Assembly: GCF_002000545.1 (NCBI RefSeq)
Contig: NZ_MLHL01000009.1
Location: 31,872 to 95,871, forward strand
Length of the DNA stretch: 64,000 nucleotides
Direction of reading: 5' to 3'
From: Rodentibacter trehalosifermentans
GTDB lineage: Bacteria; Pseudomonadota; Gammaproteobacteria; Enterobacterales; Pasteurellaceae
This document shows positions 1 to 9,970 of the stretch, piece after piece. The notes under the pieces are model-generated. The model saw only the letters and a program-made list of their open reading frames with translations. It had not been told where the DNA came from and ran no database searches. Positions within the stretch are counted from its first letter, which is position 1. Each line of letters starts with the position of its first letter. The position numbers and the translations under genes are program-made.

Positions 1-1
1 T

Positions 2-852
<851 letters not shown>

Positions 853-872
853 TTTCGCAGAGAGAAGAGTAC

Positions 873-900
873 AAGGCTTGGATTTTCCAAGCCTTTTTTA
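873..900 (+). terminator. Rho-independent terminator of the trmD-rplS unit
   Basis: A perfect 10-bp stem, AAGGCTTGGA paired with TCCAAGCCTT, has a TTT loop and is followed by a run of T. It lies just past the rplS stop. Confidence 0.9.
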
Positions 901-929
901 TTCTCAAAATGAGAAAAACTTAACAAAAC

Positions 930-943
930 TTGCAAAATATCAA
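930..943. promoter_or_regulatory. weak FNR-like box upstream of focA
   Basis: TTGCAAAATATCAA differs at two positions from the FNR consensus TTGAT-N4-ATCAA. It lies about 105 bases before focA. FNR control of focA-pflB is known in enteric bacteria, so an FNR site is expected here, but the match is modest and could be chance in AT-rich DNA. Confidence 0.25.
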
Positions 944-1047
944 ATTTTGTTGAAATAACACTTAGCCATATCTTGCAAAGCATACCTAAGAGAGTAAAAT
1001 ATCCACGATTATAATATTAAAAATAAATTATCATATTTGGTTGTACT

Positions 1048-1899
1048 ATGTCAGAGGTTAAAAATTCTTCCACAGTAGCATTAACGCCGGTTGAAGCAAC
1101 AGATTTTGCAGAAAATGCGGCTGTTTATAAAGCGAAAAAACGTCCATTTCTTTCTTTTATGTCAGGAATTAACGCTGGAGCATGTATTGCCTTAGCGTTT
1201 GTTTTTTATACAACCACACAGACAGCCTCCGCAGGTGCCCCTTGGGGGATGACTAAATTAGTGGGAGGGCTAGTATTTTCCATTGGGGTGATAATGGTAG
1301 TGTTGTTAGGATCTGAGCTTTTCACTTCATCAACACTCACTTTTATTGCACGAGTTAGTGGAAAAATTACGACATGGCAAATGATTCGTAACTGGATTGC
1401 CGTGTATTTTGGTAATTTTGTCGGTGGATTGATTATTGTTGCTCTGATTTGGTTTGGAGGCCAAACGATGGCAGCAAACGGACAATGGGGCTTGACAATT
1501 CTTAATACGGCACAACATAAGATTCACCATACTTGGTTTGAAGCATTTAATTTGGGCATTTTGTGTAACATCATGGTGTGTTTGGCTGTTTGGTTGTCTT
1601 ATTCGGGTAAAACGGTTGTTGATAAAGCATTTATTATGATTATGCCGATTGGTTTATTTGTTGCATCAGGTTTTGAACACTGCGTGGCGAATATGTTTAT
1701 GATTCCGATGGGAATTATCACGGCGCATTACAGTTCCCCTGAATTTTGGCAGCAGCTAGGCATCGAGGCAGCAAAATATGCTGATTTAGATGTTTATCAT
1801 TTTATTGTAAAAAATTTAATCCCGGTAACGTTGGGGAATATTGTGGGTGGGGCAATTTGTATTGGTTTATTCCAACGTTACTTAACAAAATCCCACTAG
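1048..1899 (+). CDS. focA: formate channel FocA
   Basis: FocA is a pentameric inner-membrane channel of the formate/nitrite transporter family. It exports formate made by pyruvate formate-lyase and can re-import it at low pH. The 283-residue product matches the family length (about 285), with six hydrophobic segments and a soluble N-terminal helix (residues 1-35) that in E. coli gates the pore. The conserved FNT block near residues 85-100 (GSELFTSSTL) and the helix containing NLGILCNIMVCLAVW are visible. pflB follows after 39 bases, the classical focA-pflB operon, so expression should be anaerobic. A 148-base non-coding stretch before it would hold the promoter. Confidence 0.96.
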   Translation: MSEVKNSSTVALTPVEATDFAENAAVYKAKKRPFLSFMSGINAGACIALAFVFYTTTQTASAGAPWGMTKLVGGLVFSIGVIMVVLLGSELFTSSTLTFIARVSGKITTWQMIRNWIAVYFGNFVGGLIIVALIWFGGQTMAANGQWGLTILNTAQHKIHHTWFEAFNLGILCNIMVCLAVWLSYSGKTVVDKAFIMIMPIGLFVASGFEHCVANMFMIPMGIITAHYSSPEFWQQLGIEAAKYADLDVYHFIVKNLIPVTLGNIVGGAICIGLFQRYLTKSH

Positions 1900-1944
1900 G
1901 AAATTGAAATAAATTATTTTTATTAATTAACAAAGGAAATGACT

Positions 1945-4257
1945 ATGTCAGAACTTAATGAAGCGCAAAAAGTTGCTTGGGCCGGTTTCACCGGTGGTGA
2001 TTGGCAAGAAAATGTCAATGTACGCGACTTTATTCAAAAAAACTACACACCGTATGAAGGTGATGATTCTTTCTTAGCAGGTCCGACCGAAGCCACCACA
2101 AAACTGTGGGAATCGGTGATGGAAGGAATTAAAATTGAAAACCGTACACACGCGCCATTAGATTTTGATGAACATACACCATCAACCATTACTTCTCACG
2201 CACCGGGCTATATCAATAAAGATTTAGAAAAAATTGTTGGTCTTCAAACCGATGCCCCGTTAAAACGGGCCATTATGCCATTCGGTGGTATCAAAATGGT
2301 GGAAGGTTCATGTAAAGTTTATGGTCGTGAACTTGATCCTGAAGTGAAAAAAATCTTCACCGAATATCGTAAAACCCATAATCAAGGGGTATTTGATGTC
2401 TATACGCCGGATATTTTACGTTGCCGTAAATCCGGTGTATTAACCGGTTTACCGGATGCTTATGGTCGTGGTCGTATCATTGGGGATTATCGTCGCGTAG
2501 CACTTTATGGTGTTGATTTCCTCATGAAAGATAAATATGCACAATTCTCTTCTTTACAAGAAAATCTTGAGAATGGCGTAGATCTTGAAGCCACTATTCG
2601 TTTACGTGAAGAGATTGCAGAACAACATCGTGCCCTTGCTCAAATGAAACAAATGGCAGCAAGTTACGGTTACGATATTTCTAACCCTGCGACTAACGCA
2701 CAAGAAGCCATTCAATGGATGTATTTCGCCTATTTAGCGGCAATCAAATCGCAAAATGGTGCGGCAATGTCATTCGGTCGTACGGCGACTTTCATTGATA
2801 TTTATATCGAGCGTGACTTAAAAGCAGGCAAAATCACCGAGGTGGAAGCACAAGAATTAGTTGACCACTTAGTGATGAAATTACGTATGGTTCGTTTCTT
2901 GCGTACCCCTGAATACGATCAATTATTCTCCGGTGACCCAATGTGGGCAACCGAAACCATCGCCGGTATGGGGTTAGACGGTCGTACATTAGTTACCAAA
3001 AATACATTCCGTATTTTACATACCCTCTACAATATGGGCACTTCTCCGGAACCAAACCTCACTATTCTTTGGTCCGAACAGTTACCGGAAAACTTCAAAC
3101 GTTTCTGTGCGAAAGTGTCTATTGATACCTCTTCCGTTCAATATGAAAACGACGATTTAATGCGTCCTGATTTCAACAACGATGACTACGCTATCGCCTG
3201 TTGTGTATCGCCAATGGTAGTGGGTAAACAAATGCAATTCTTTGGTGCCCGTGCAAACTTAGCGAAAACTTTGTTATACGCAATCAATGGCGGTATTGAT
3301 GAAAAATTAGGTATGCAAGTCGGTCCGAAAACTGCCCCAATCACTGATGAAGTATTAGATTTTGATACGGTGATGACCCGTATGGATAGCTTTATGGATT
3401 GGTTGGCAAAACAATATGTGACAGCCCTAAACATTATCCACTATATGCACGATAAATATTCCTATGAAGCGGCATTAATGGCATTACATGATCGTGATGT
3501 GTTCCGTACTATGGCGTGCGGTATTGCCGGTCTTTCTGTGGCGGCAGACTCACTTTCTGCGATCAAATACGCTAAAGTGAAACCAATTCGTGGCGATATT
3601 AAAGATAAAGACGGTAATGTGGTGGCCTCTAATGTAGCTATCGACTTTGAAATTGAAGGCGAATATCCACAATATGGTAACAATGATAACCGTGTTGATG
3701 ACATTGCCTGTGATTTAGTTGAACGTTTTATGAAGAAAATTCAAAAACTCAAAACTTACCGCAACGCAGTACCTACTCAATCTGTTCTTACCATTACATC
3801 TAACGTAGTGTACGGTAAGAAAACAGGAAATACACCGGATGGTCGTCGTGCAGGTGCGCCGTTCGGACCGGGTGCAAACCCAATGCATGGTCGTGACCAA
3901 AAAGGTGCGGTCGCCTCATTAACCTCTGTGGCAAAACTTCCGTTTGCTTATGCAAAAGATGGTATTTCTTATACCTTCTCCATCGTACCGAATGCGCTAG
4001 GTAAAGATCCGGAAGCACAACGCCGTAACCTTGCCGGTTTAATGGATGGTTACTTCCACCATGAAGCAACCGTTGAAGGTGGTCAGCACTTAAATGTGAA
4101 CGTATTGAACCGTGAAATGTTATTGGATGCAATGGAAAATCCGGATAAATATCCGCAATTAACTATTCGTGTATCAGGCTACGCGGTGCGTTTTAACTCT
4201 TTAACCAAAGAGCAACAACAAGACGTGATTACCCGTACTTTCACGGAATCAATGTAA
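1945..4257 (+). CDS. pflB: formate C-acetyltransferase (pyruvate formate-lyase)
   Basis: PflB is a cytosolic glycyl-radical enzyme that converts pyruvate and CoA to acetyl-CoA and formate during anaerobic growth. I place the start at the second ATG (1945) because AGGA lies 7 bases before it but only 1 base before the upstream ATG at 1939. This gives 770 residues, against about 760 in E. coli. The extra length is an insertion near residue 555 (around [11 protein letters not shown]). The catalytic cysteine pair (C419-C420 in ACCVSP) and the radical glycine (G745 in RVSGYAVRF) are both intact. It follows focA and is ended by a terminator; its activase pflA comes next on its own transcript. Confidence 0.98.
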   Translation: MSELNEAQKVAWAGFTGGDWQENVNVRDFIQKNYTPYEGDDSFLAGPTEATTKLWESVMEGIKIENRTHAPLDFDEHTPSTITSHAPGYINKDLEKIVGLQTDAPLKRAIMPFGGIKMVEGSCKVYGRELDPEVKKIFTEYRKTHNQGVFDVYTPDILRCRKSGVLTGLPDAYGRGRIIGDYRRVALYGVDFLMKDKYAQFSSLQENLENGVDLEATIRLREEIAEQHRALAQMKQMAASYGYDISNPATNAQEAIQWMYFAYLAAIKSQNGAAMSFGRTATFIDIYIERDLKAGKITEVEAQELVDHLVMKLRMVRFLRTPEYDQLFSGDPMWATETIAGMGLDGRTLVTKNTFRILHTLYNMGTSPEPNLTILWSEQLPENFKRFCAKVSIDTSSVQYENDDLMRPDFNNDDYAIACCVSPMVVGKQMQFFGARANLAKTLLYAINGGIDEKLGMQVGPKTAPITDEVLDFDTVMTRMDSFMDWLAKQYVTALNIIHYMHDKYSYEAALMALHDRDVFRTMACGIAGLSVAADSLSAIKYAKVKPIRGDIKDKDGNVVASNVAIDFEIEGEYPQYGNNDNRVDDIACDLVERFMKKIQKLKTYRNAVPTQSVLTITSNVVYGKKTGNTPDGRRAGAPFGPGANPMHGRDQKGAVASLTSVAKLPFAYAKDGISYTFSIVPNALGKDPEAQRRNLAGLMDGYFHHEATVEGGQHLNVNVLNREMLLDAMENPDKYPQLTIRVSGYAVRFNSLTKEQQQDVITRTFTESM

Positions 4258-4305
4258 AAAACATTGAAAAAAACGACCGCACTTTAGCGGACGTATAAAA
4301 TGATG

Positions 4306-4337
4306 ATGAGCCTGATTCAACTCAGGCTCATTTTTTA
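4306..4337 (+). terminator. terminator of focA-pflB
   Basis: The stem ATGAGCCTGA/TCAGGCTCAT has a 6-base loop and is followed by TTTTTT. It lies between pflB and pflA, so pflA is likely transcribed separately. Confidence 0.88.
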
Positions 4338-4389
4338 TTATCGAATATTCTGATAAAATTTAGCTATATTATTTGATTGTGAGTGGTGT

Positions 4390-5130
4390 ATGTCTGTTTT
4401 AGGAAAAATTCATTCCTTTGAATCCTGCGGTACAGTTGATGGTCCGGGGATTCGCTTTATTTTATTTATGCAAGGCTGTTTAATGCGTTGCAAATACTGC
4501 CATAACCGTGACACATGGGATCTAGACGGCGGCAGAGAAATTAGTGTTGAAGAATTAATGAAAGAAGTAGTGAGTTATCGCCATTTTATGAATGCCACAG
4601 GCGGTGGGGTGACTGCTTCGGGCGGTGAAGCAATTCTTCAGGCGGAATTTGTGCGGGATTGGTTCCGTGCTTGTAAAAAAGAAGGGATTAATACTTGCCT
4701 CGATACCAATGGTTTTGTTCGCCATTATGATCCTGTTATTGACGAATTATTGGATGTGACGGATCTGGTATTACTGGATTTGAAAGAACTCAACGATAAG
4801 GTTCACCAAAATTTGATCGGCGTACCTAATAAACGAACGCTGGAATTTGCCAAATATCTGCAAAAACGCAATCAAAGAACGTGGATTCGCTATGTTGTCG
4901 TGCCGGGTTATACGGATAGCGATCACGACATTCATTTACTAGGGCAATTTATTGAAGGGATGGAAAATATCGAAAAAGTCGAGTTATTACCTTATCACCG
5001 CCTTGGGGCGCATAAATGGAAAACTCTCGGTTTTGATTATGAGCTTGAGGATGTCGTACCACCAACCCGTGAATCGCTAGATCATATAAAATCTATTTTA
5101 GAAGGCTACGGACATACCGTTAAATTCTAG
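4390..5130 (+). CDS. pflA: pyruvate formate-lyase 1-activating enzyme
   Basis: PflA is a radical-SAM enzyme that abstracts hydrogen from the glycine of PflB to create its stable radical under anaerobiosis. The 246-residue product has the family's length. The [4Fe-4S] motif CX3CX2C is at C30, C34 and C37 ([13 protein letters not shown]). The GGG/SAM-binding element ([12 protein letters not shown]) follows near residues 73-84. It lies 132 bases after pflB in the same direction, separated by a terminator. Confidence 0.97.
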   Translation: MSVLGKIHSFESCGTVDGPGIRFILFMQGCLMRCKYCHNRDTWDLDGGREISVEELMKEVVSYRHFMNATGGGVTASGGEAILQAEFVRDWFRACKKEGINTCLDTNGFVRHYDPVIDELLDVTDLVLLDLKELNDKVHQNLIGVPNKRTLEFAKYLQKRNQRTWIRYVVVPGYTDSDHDIHLLGQFIEGMENIEKVELLPYHRLGAHKWKTLGFDYELEDVVPPTRESLDHIKSILEGYGHTVKF

Positions 5131-5166
5131 CTAATAGCCGGCTAACATTAGGCTAAGGAGTAAATA

Positions 5167-5634
5167 ATGAAAAAACTGGCTTTAATTTTTCCTATGGCAC
5201 TACTTGCTGCTTGTACCGTTCAAAGTCAAAAAACGGTTGAGCCTCAAGACGTTAAGCTTTCCCCACCAACGGAAGATCGCAAAGGCTATGCACGCTTGGT
5301 AAAAGACATCAATTATTATATTGATACGGATTCAATTTGGATTGATAACGAAGAGCCTCAAGAGGTTCATTTTGATGCAGTGATCAATTTAGCCCAAGGA
5401 TTGTATGTTTATCCGAAAGAATCAAAACGCTACGCCCGTTCCGTTCGCCAATATAAAATTTTAAATTGTAAAAATTACCGTTTAACGCAAGTGCGCACGG
5501 ATTTCTATGATGAATTTTGGGGTGAAGGACTGCGTGCCGCACCAAAAAAACAAGATAAATACAGTATTCGCCTAAAGCCAAATACCACGCTTTATAATGC
5601 AGCACAGATTATTTGTGTAAACTACAGTAAATAA
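5167..5634 (+). CDS. pe: surface adhesin protein E-type lipoprotein
   Basis: The protein resembles Haemophilus influenzae protein E, an outer-membrane lipoprotein that binds vitronectin, laminin, plasminogen and epithelial cells. A lipoprotein signal ends in LLAAC, so Cys16 should be lipidated. The mature part carries stretches I recall as nearly identical in protein E: GYARLVKDINYYIDTDSIW, HFDAV, RYARSVRQYKILNC, TQVRTDFYDEFWGEGLRAAPKKQ and TLYNAAQIICVNY. At 155 residues it is close to the 160 of protein E. Two cysteines in the mature part (in ILNCK and IICVN) could form a disulfide. It starts 36 bases after pflA with an AAGGAG box and is probably read through with it. Adhesion is inferred from the family, not shown here. 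Confidence 0.85.
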   Translation: MKKLALIFPMALLAACTVQSQKTVEPQDVKLSPPTEDRKGYARLVKDINYYIDTDSIWIDNEEPQEVHFDAVINLAQGLYVYPKESKRYARSVRQYKILNCKNYRLTQVRTDFYDEFWGEGLRAAPKKQDKYSIRLKPNTTLYNAAQIICVNYSK

Positions 5635-5649
5635 TCTATTTAGCAAGTA

Positions 5650-5672
5650 AAAGGTCGCGCATTGCGACCTTT
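5650..5672. terminator. bidirectional terminator between the adhesin-E and comEA-like genes
   Basis: The 9-bp stem AAAGGTCGC/GCGACCTTT has a GCATT loop and lies between convergent genes. The T-rich ends on both strands make it usable in both directions. Confidence 0.7.
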
Positions 5673-5687
5673 AAACGATTTCAATAT

Positions 5688-6026
5688 TTAAAAAGTTAAG
5701 CGATCACGATTTTTTTCAAGGGTCGCCTTACCAATACCTTGAACTTCAAGTAGTTGCTCGGCATGAGTAAAATTACCGTGTTTTTCACGATATTGCACAA
5801 TGGCTTCCGCTTTTTTTGCACCAATTCCCGTTAAGGCTTTTTGGATTTCACTTGCCGTTGCCGTATTTATGTTGAGTTTATCCTCAACTTTTTCTGCGGC
5901 TACTTTCTCCACGGATTCGGTTTGTGCTGCCAGTGTTTCAGTCGCTTTTTCCATCGCAAATGAAGATGAAGCGAATAATGCGCCACCTAAAATCAGTGAG
6001 CTAATTAAGGTTTTCATTAATTTCAT
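5688..6026 (-). CDS. comEA: ComEA-like helix-hairpin-helix DNA-binding protein
   Basis: This is a 112-residue secreted protein whose C-terminal half (about residues 50-112) is a ComEA-type helix-hairpin-helix domain: LNINTATASEIQKALTGIG, then a second hairpin LLEVQGIGKATLEKNRDRL. A signal peptide ends near SSSFA. The short linker is rich in Glu, Ala and Lys. In Haemophilus the equivalent protein (ComE1) binds DNA in the periplasm during uptake. The uptake signal sequences throughout the window fit a naturally transformable host. The start has AAGGA 7 bases before the ATG. The gene is monocistronic and convergent with the adhesin gene. Confidence 0.88.
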   Translation of the reverse strand: MKLMKTLISSLILGGALFASSSFAMEKATETLAAQTESVEKVAAEKVEDKLNINTATASEIQKALTGIGAKKAEAIVQYREKHGNFTHAEQLLEVQGIGKATLEKNRDRLTF

Positions 6027-6199
6027 AGCGTTTCCTTGTTAATAGTGAGAATGTTGATACAATCAACGTCAATATTTTTTCTATTCCTATAAAAATAAAC
6101 AAGAAACCGACCGCACTTTTGCGAGCCTTATCGCAAAATTTATATCAAAGAGAATAAAAACCGATATTTATGCGATACCGTTTAAATTGCCACATCATT

Positions 6200-6991
6200 A
6201 TGTTTAAATATCTCACTTTTTTCACCGTACTTTTCCTTTCTTTTTTTGCCTGTGCCGAACAATTCGTTTCACTAACCCTTTGCAGCGATAGACTTTTGGC
6301 AGAATTAGCCCACCCTGAACAAATTGCGGCACAATCGCCCTATTCTAAAAAACCGCTGATGATGTTGGATAAAGTGAATACAGACAAACCCACGCTTGAA
6401 CCACAACTGGCGGCACTGTTACCCTATTTGGACAAAACTCTGCTTATCAACGAAACCTTTTATCCGCAACTGGTGACAGATCTGAAAAAGCTCGGAGCGA
6501 AGATCGTGCAGATTAACGATACCCCACAAACGCCCGAAGAACTTTTCACCTTAATCTTACAACTGGGTAAACTTACGGGTAACGAAACACACGCTGAACA
6601 ACTGGTGGAAAAATTGAAATCGCAAAATACACGCCTAAACCTACAGTTTACCAACACCTTGATGATTTCCGACACGGGTATTGTTGAGAGCTATTTTCCC
6701 CAATATTCCACACTACTTAACTTGCTCGGACTGACTCCACTCAAAATGCCGTTAACGGAACAAAATTTCTCGCTCGAAAAAGTATTACTTGCTCAACCGA
6801 ATATATTAATTGAAATTTCCGATCAACAAAGCTATAACGAACGGACGGAATTACTCAAGCATCCACTTTTGCAAAATCTCTTTAAAAACCAACCGCACTT
6901 TCACATTCCAATGAAATACACCTATTGCTTTGATCATGGACTATGGAAAGGGGCGGAACTAATTTATAACCAAGCACCGACTTTACATTAA
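6200..6991 (+). CDS. periplasmic binding protein of a BtuF/FecB-type ABC importer
   Basis: This is a substrate-binding protein of the helical-backbone class (Peripla_BP_2) that carries B12, haem or ferric siderophores. A clean signal peptide starts at the ATG at 6200 (MFKYLTFFTVLFLSFFACA). An in-frame ATG at 6170 would add ten residues; neither start has a good ribosome site. The mature part begins FVSLTLCSDRLLAEL, the usual first strand of the fold, and reaches the second lobe near FTNTLMISDTG. A FecCD-type permease and its ATPase follow, with a broken L,D-transpeptidase gene in between. I cannot tell the substrate. No cobalamin riboswitch is evident upstream, and I saw no clear Fur box. Confidence 0.8.
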   Translation: MFKYLTFFTVLFLSFFACAEQFVSLTLCSDRLLAELAHPEQIAAQSPYSKKPLMMLDKVNTDKPTLEPQLAALLPYLDKTLLINETFYPQLVTDLKKLGAKIVQINDTPQTPEELFTLILQLGKLTGNETHAEQLVEKLKSQNTRLNLQFTNTLMISDTGIVESYFPQYSTLLNLLGLTPLKMPLTEQNFSLEKVLLAQPNILIEISDQQSYNERTELLKHPLLQNLFKNQPHFHIPMKYTYCFDHGLWKGAELIYNQAPTLH

Positions 6992-7002
6992 GGATAAGTA
7001 AA

Positions 7003-7578
7003 ATGAAGAAAATAATACCTATAGTATTGTTGCTTGTGATGATCATTTTCAGTGCTGCTTTTTCGATACCTAAACCTATGCCCGATAACCTACTAAAAGG
7101 CGAAAAAGAAGCGGATCCGCAAGTTTTAAATATGCAACCCCTACCTAAAAATGCCAATATTACACGTTTAGTCGTGTTCAAAAGCAAACGACAAATGTGG
7201 GCGTATGACAAAGACAAATTGATGAAAATCTATCCGGTTTCCCTTGGTGGAAACCCAGTTGAACATAAACAATTTGAGGGCGATCAAAAAACGCCCGAAG
7301 GCATCTACCGCATTAATGAACGCAATCCACATAGTCACTACCATAAGAATTTGGGCATTTCCTATCCAAATACCCAAGATAAAGCCTACGCGGCCTCACA
7401 AGGTAAATCAGCAGGCGGATTGATTAAAATCCATGGTTTGCCAAATCGATCTTTTGATATTGGTCGCCAACATTTACGTTACGATTGAACAAACGGCTGT
7501 ATTGCCGTTACCAACGAAGAAATTGATGAACTCTTCCAAGCTGTGATTCACAATGCGGAAATTGAGATTAAACCGTAA
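7003..7578 (+). pseudogene. L,D-transpeptidase (YkuD fold) with an in-frame TGA
   Basis: This would be a periplasmic L,D-transpeptidase of the ErfK/YafK type that cross-links or modifies peptidoglycan. The N-terminal signal anchor (residues 1-21) is followed by LVVFKSKRQMWAYDKDKL and the catalytic-domain blocks KTPEGIYRINERNP and GGLIKIHGLP. The frame then stops at a TGA at 7486-7488, yet it continues without interruption as TNGCIAVTNEEIDELF to a TAA at 7578. The expected residue at the stop is Trp (TGG), one base away. The catalytic cysteine (in NGCIAV) lies after the stop, so the truncated 161-residue product should be inactive. It sits 11 bases after the binding-protein gene and 8 before the permease, within one operon. 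A sequencing error is possible. Confidence 0.85.
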
Positions 7579-7586
7579 AAATAAAA

Positions 7587-8567
7587 ATGACCAAAATTAA
7601 AAAACTCAACCTAACCCTTTCCAGCACTTTACTTCTTATTGTTGCTTTCGCCATCTGCCATCAACTTGGCAATTTTGCCTCTCTAAAAAATGCAGATGGT
7701 GTGCTGACGGATATGCGTGCAATCGTACTGTGGGATATCCGCTTTCCACGCATTGGCTTGGCATTGCTGACCGGTGCAAGCCTCGCCATGGCAGGAAATG
7801 CTATGCAGGGAATTTTCCAAAACCCGTTGGCAAGTCCGGGGCTTCTCGGCAGCAGTGCCGGTGCAACCACGGTCAGCGTATTTTTACTCTACTATTTTTC
7901 CGTGCCAACAACTTTCTTGATTTTTGGTGGAGTGACGGGCGCTTTGACAAGTTTTTTACTGGTCTATTTTATCGCTAAAAATCACGGCACAACAGCAATG
8001 ATCTTAAGCGGTTTGGCGGTGAATATGTTACTTTCCGCCGCGGTGGCTTTACTACTTTCCAACGCCGAAAGCCCGTGGGCATTGGCAGAGCTTTATCGCT
8101 GGTTACAAGGTTCATTGCTGTGGGCAAAAATGGATACGATCATTTTATCGCTCCCCATTATACTGCTCGGTTGCTTTTGCCTTTTTCAGCAACGGCATTA
8201 TATTGATTTTCTCACTTTCGGCGAAGAAACCGCCTCAACAATGGGGATTAATCCCAAACGGAGTTTTTTTATCACCACATTAGGCGTGGCATTACTCGTA
8301 GGGGCAACCATTCCACAAACGGGTACTATCGGTTTTATCGGTTTAATCGCCCCTCATTTCGCCCGAATATTACTCAAAAAACGCCCCTCTCAACTTTATG
8401 TGAGCAGTGCATTGATCGGTGCTTTATTACTGCTTATCGCCGATCTCAGCGTGCAATATATTCCCCTGTTTTCACATATTTATATCGGTACATTTACTGC
8501 CATTATTGGTGCGCCGGTGTTGATTTGGATTTTACTGACACAACAGCGGAGGCTTGCCCGTGATTAA
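7587..8567 (+). CDS. FecCD-family ABC transporter permease
   Basis: This inner-membrane permease would work as a homodimer and form the channel of a type II importer (BtuC/FecD/HmuU family). The 326-residue length is typical, and about ten hydrophobic helices are visible. Family signatures include LTGASLAMAGNAMQGIFQNPLASPGLLG (positions roughly 58-85 of the protein) and the coupling region GFIGLIAPHFAR near residue 250, which contacts the ATPase. The gene overlaps the following ATPase gene by 8 bases, which implies translational coupling. Confidence 0.92.
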   Translation: MTKIKKLNLTLSSTLLLIVAFAICHQLGNFASLKNADGVLTDMRAIVLWDIRFPRIGLALLTGASLAMAGNAMQGIFQNPLASPGLLGSSAGATTVSVFLLYYFSVPTTFLIFGGVTGALTSFLLVYFIAKNHGTTAMILSGLAVNMLLSAAVALLLSNAESPWALAELYRWLQGSLLWAKMDTIILSLPIILLGCFCLFQQRHYIDFLTFGEETASTMGINPKRSFFITTLGVALLVGATIPQTGTIGFIGLIAPHFARILLKKRPSQLYVSSALIGALLLLIADLSVQYIPLFSHIYIGTFTAIIGAPVLIWILLTQQRRLARD

Positions 8568-9297
8568 CGTTAAACAAGTTAGCCAGCCCTATGGCTTAAC
8601 GAATGTCAATTGTCATATTCCGCCGGGAAAACTGGTCGGCATCATGGGGGCAAACGGCGCAGGGAAATCAACCCTGTTGAAAAGCATCGCCGGGATTTTA
8701 CCGCTTGCAAACGGTGAAATTTGGCTTAATCATTACAAATTAAGTGAAATGACACCACGGCAAAAAAACGAACAACTCGCCTACCTTGCCCAAAATACGG
8801 CAATTCAGTGGGACTTATCCGCCTATGAAGTGATCGCTTTGGGCTTATCTTACCCCCTTCCTCCTGCAAAAGAGCAGGAAAAAGTGCGGTCGATTTCAGC
8901 GCGATTTTCTGTTTCTGCCTTATTGGATAAACCCTTTCAGCAACTTTCAGGCGGTGAAAAAGCCCGTGTGCAACTGACGCGGTGCTGTATTAAAGATGCA
9001 CCATTACTGCTTGCTGATGAGCCGATCGCCCCGCTCGATCCTTATTATCAAATCGATATAATGGAACAGCTTAAATCCCTCACACCCAAACAGACGTGCG
9101 TGGTGGCAATCCATCATTTATCACTGGCGTATCAATTTTGTGATGAAGTGATTTTGCTGGATAAAGGCAAAGTGCTAGCCAGTGGCGAAACGCAAGCGGT
9201 GCTAAATGCGGAAAATCTTGCAAAAGCCTTTGGCGTGCGTGCTGAATTTGATTTAGTGCGAAAAGAAATGTTGTGCGTACAGAAGTTGGAAAGCTAA
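8560..9297 (+). CDS. ABC transporter ATP-binding protein (BtuD/FecE type)
   Basis: This cytoplasmic ATPase powers the importer made with the two upstream proteins. It has Walker A GANGAGKST near residue 33, signature LSGGEKARVQ, Walker B LLLADEP and the switch histidine in AIHHLS. I chose the GTG at 8560 because GGAGG lies 7 bases before it, whereas a TTG at 8554 would be only 1 base away. The start overlaps the permease stop. At 245 residues it is slightly short for the family. It ends the operon; a 10-bp hairpin follows at 9331. Confidence 0.92.
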   Translation: MINVKQVSQPYGLTNVNCHIPPGKLVGIMGANGAGKSTLLKSIAGILPLANGEIWLNHYKLSEMTPRQKNEQLAYLAQNTAIQWDLSAYEVIALGLSYPLPPAKEQEKVRSISARFSVSALLDKPFQQLSGGEKARVQLTRCCIKDAPLLLADEPIAPLDPYYQIDIMEQLKSLTPKQTCVVAIHHLSLAYQFCDEVILLDKGKVLASGETQAVLNAENLAKAFGVRAEFDLVRKEMLCVQKLES

Positions 9298-9330
9298 TCC
9301 CAACTTCTTGGATTGTTAGGAAAATTGGAC

Positions 9331-9356
9331 GTTGATTTCCCATTTAGGAAATCAAC
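9331..9356. terminator. hairpin between convergent genes
   Basis: The 10-bp stem GTTGATTTCC/GGAAATCAAC has a 6-base loop and lies between the ABC operon and the convergent lipoprotein gene. It has no clear T run on either strand, so its role as a terminator is tentative. Confidence 0.4.
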
Positions 9357-9366
9357 CATGCAACCG

Positions 9367-9831
9367 CTAACCTTCTTTACAACTCAGCCAACGCACCTGC
9401 GTGCCTTGATCGTTTTTATAATAAGTCGAACTATGCTGGCGCGCGACTAAATCCACAACACTCCCCTCAATCGGCTGATAGGAACGGTAAATGACCTCAA
9501 ATCTCGAACCACGCATATTTAACGCTCGGTTCTCAATATGATCAAACGGCACTGCCTTGCCCCCATCTAACTGAAAATAAATCCCAAAATTCTCTTTCAA
9601 ACGGCTCTCTCTCGAAAGCGGGAAATAGGTTGTTAAATAAGAAGTGGATTGGGTTTCGGCATTTTTACAAATATAGTAATAGCGTTTATAAGCGGTGGGA
9701 TTATTGAGTTCCGCTTGGGTGATATTTTCTTTTAAGAAACGGGTTTTAACAGGCTTCTTCGGCGGTTGTGTGGTACAGGCAAAGAGAACGAAGAGCGTAG
9801 CAAAAAGGAAAAGTTGTTTAAGTTTGTTCAT
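9367..9831 (-). CDS. lipoprotein of unknown function
   Basis: This is a 154-residue product with a lipoprotein signal ending in LFACTT, so Cys19 of the mature numbering is the likely lipid site. The ATG at 9831 is chosen because it opens directly on this signal (MNKLKQLFLFATLF); a further upstream TTG would place 20 odd residues before it. The mature part contains YYYICKN early and WLSCKEG at the very end, so two cysteines may pair. The layout of a small beta-rich domain closed by a C-terminal Cys recalls MliC-type lysozyme inhibitors, but key residues are not convincing. I do not assign a function. Confidence 0.7.
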   Translation of the reverse strand: MNKLKQLFLFATLFVLFACTTQPPKKPVKTRFLKENITQAELNNPTAYKRYYYICKNAETQSTSYLTTYFPLSRESRLKENFGIYFQLDGGKAVPFDHIENRALNMRGSRFEVIYRSYQPIEGSVVDLVARQHSSTYYKNDQGTQVRWLSCKEG

Positions 9832-9970
9832 ATCAATATGAGTACCGAGAAAATAAGGTGGGTATGATAGCGAAAATCGGAGAGAGTGCAAGTTTGAGAA
9901 AATGACGCTTGGAAATTGACTTCCTATTTATAGGAAAATATAAAAAATTAGAAACCATATTGTTTATTTC

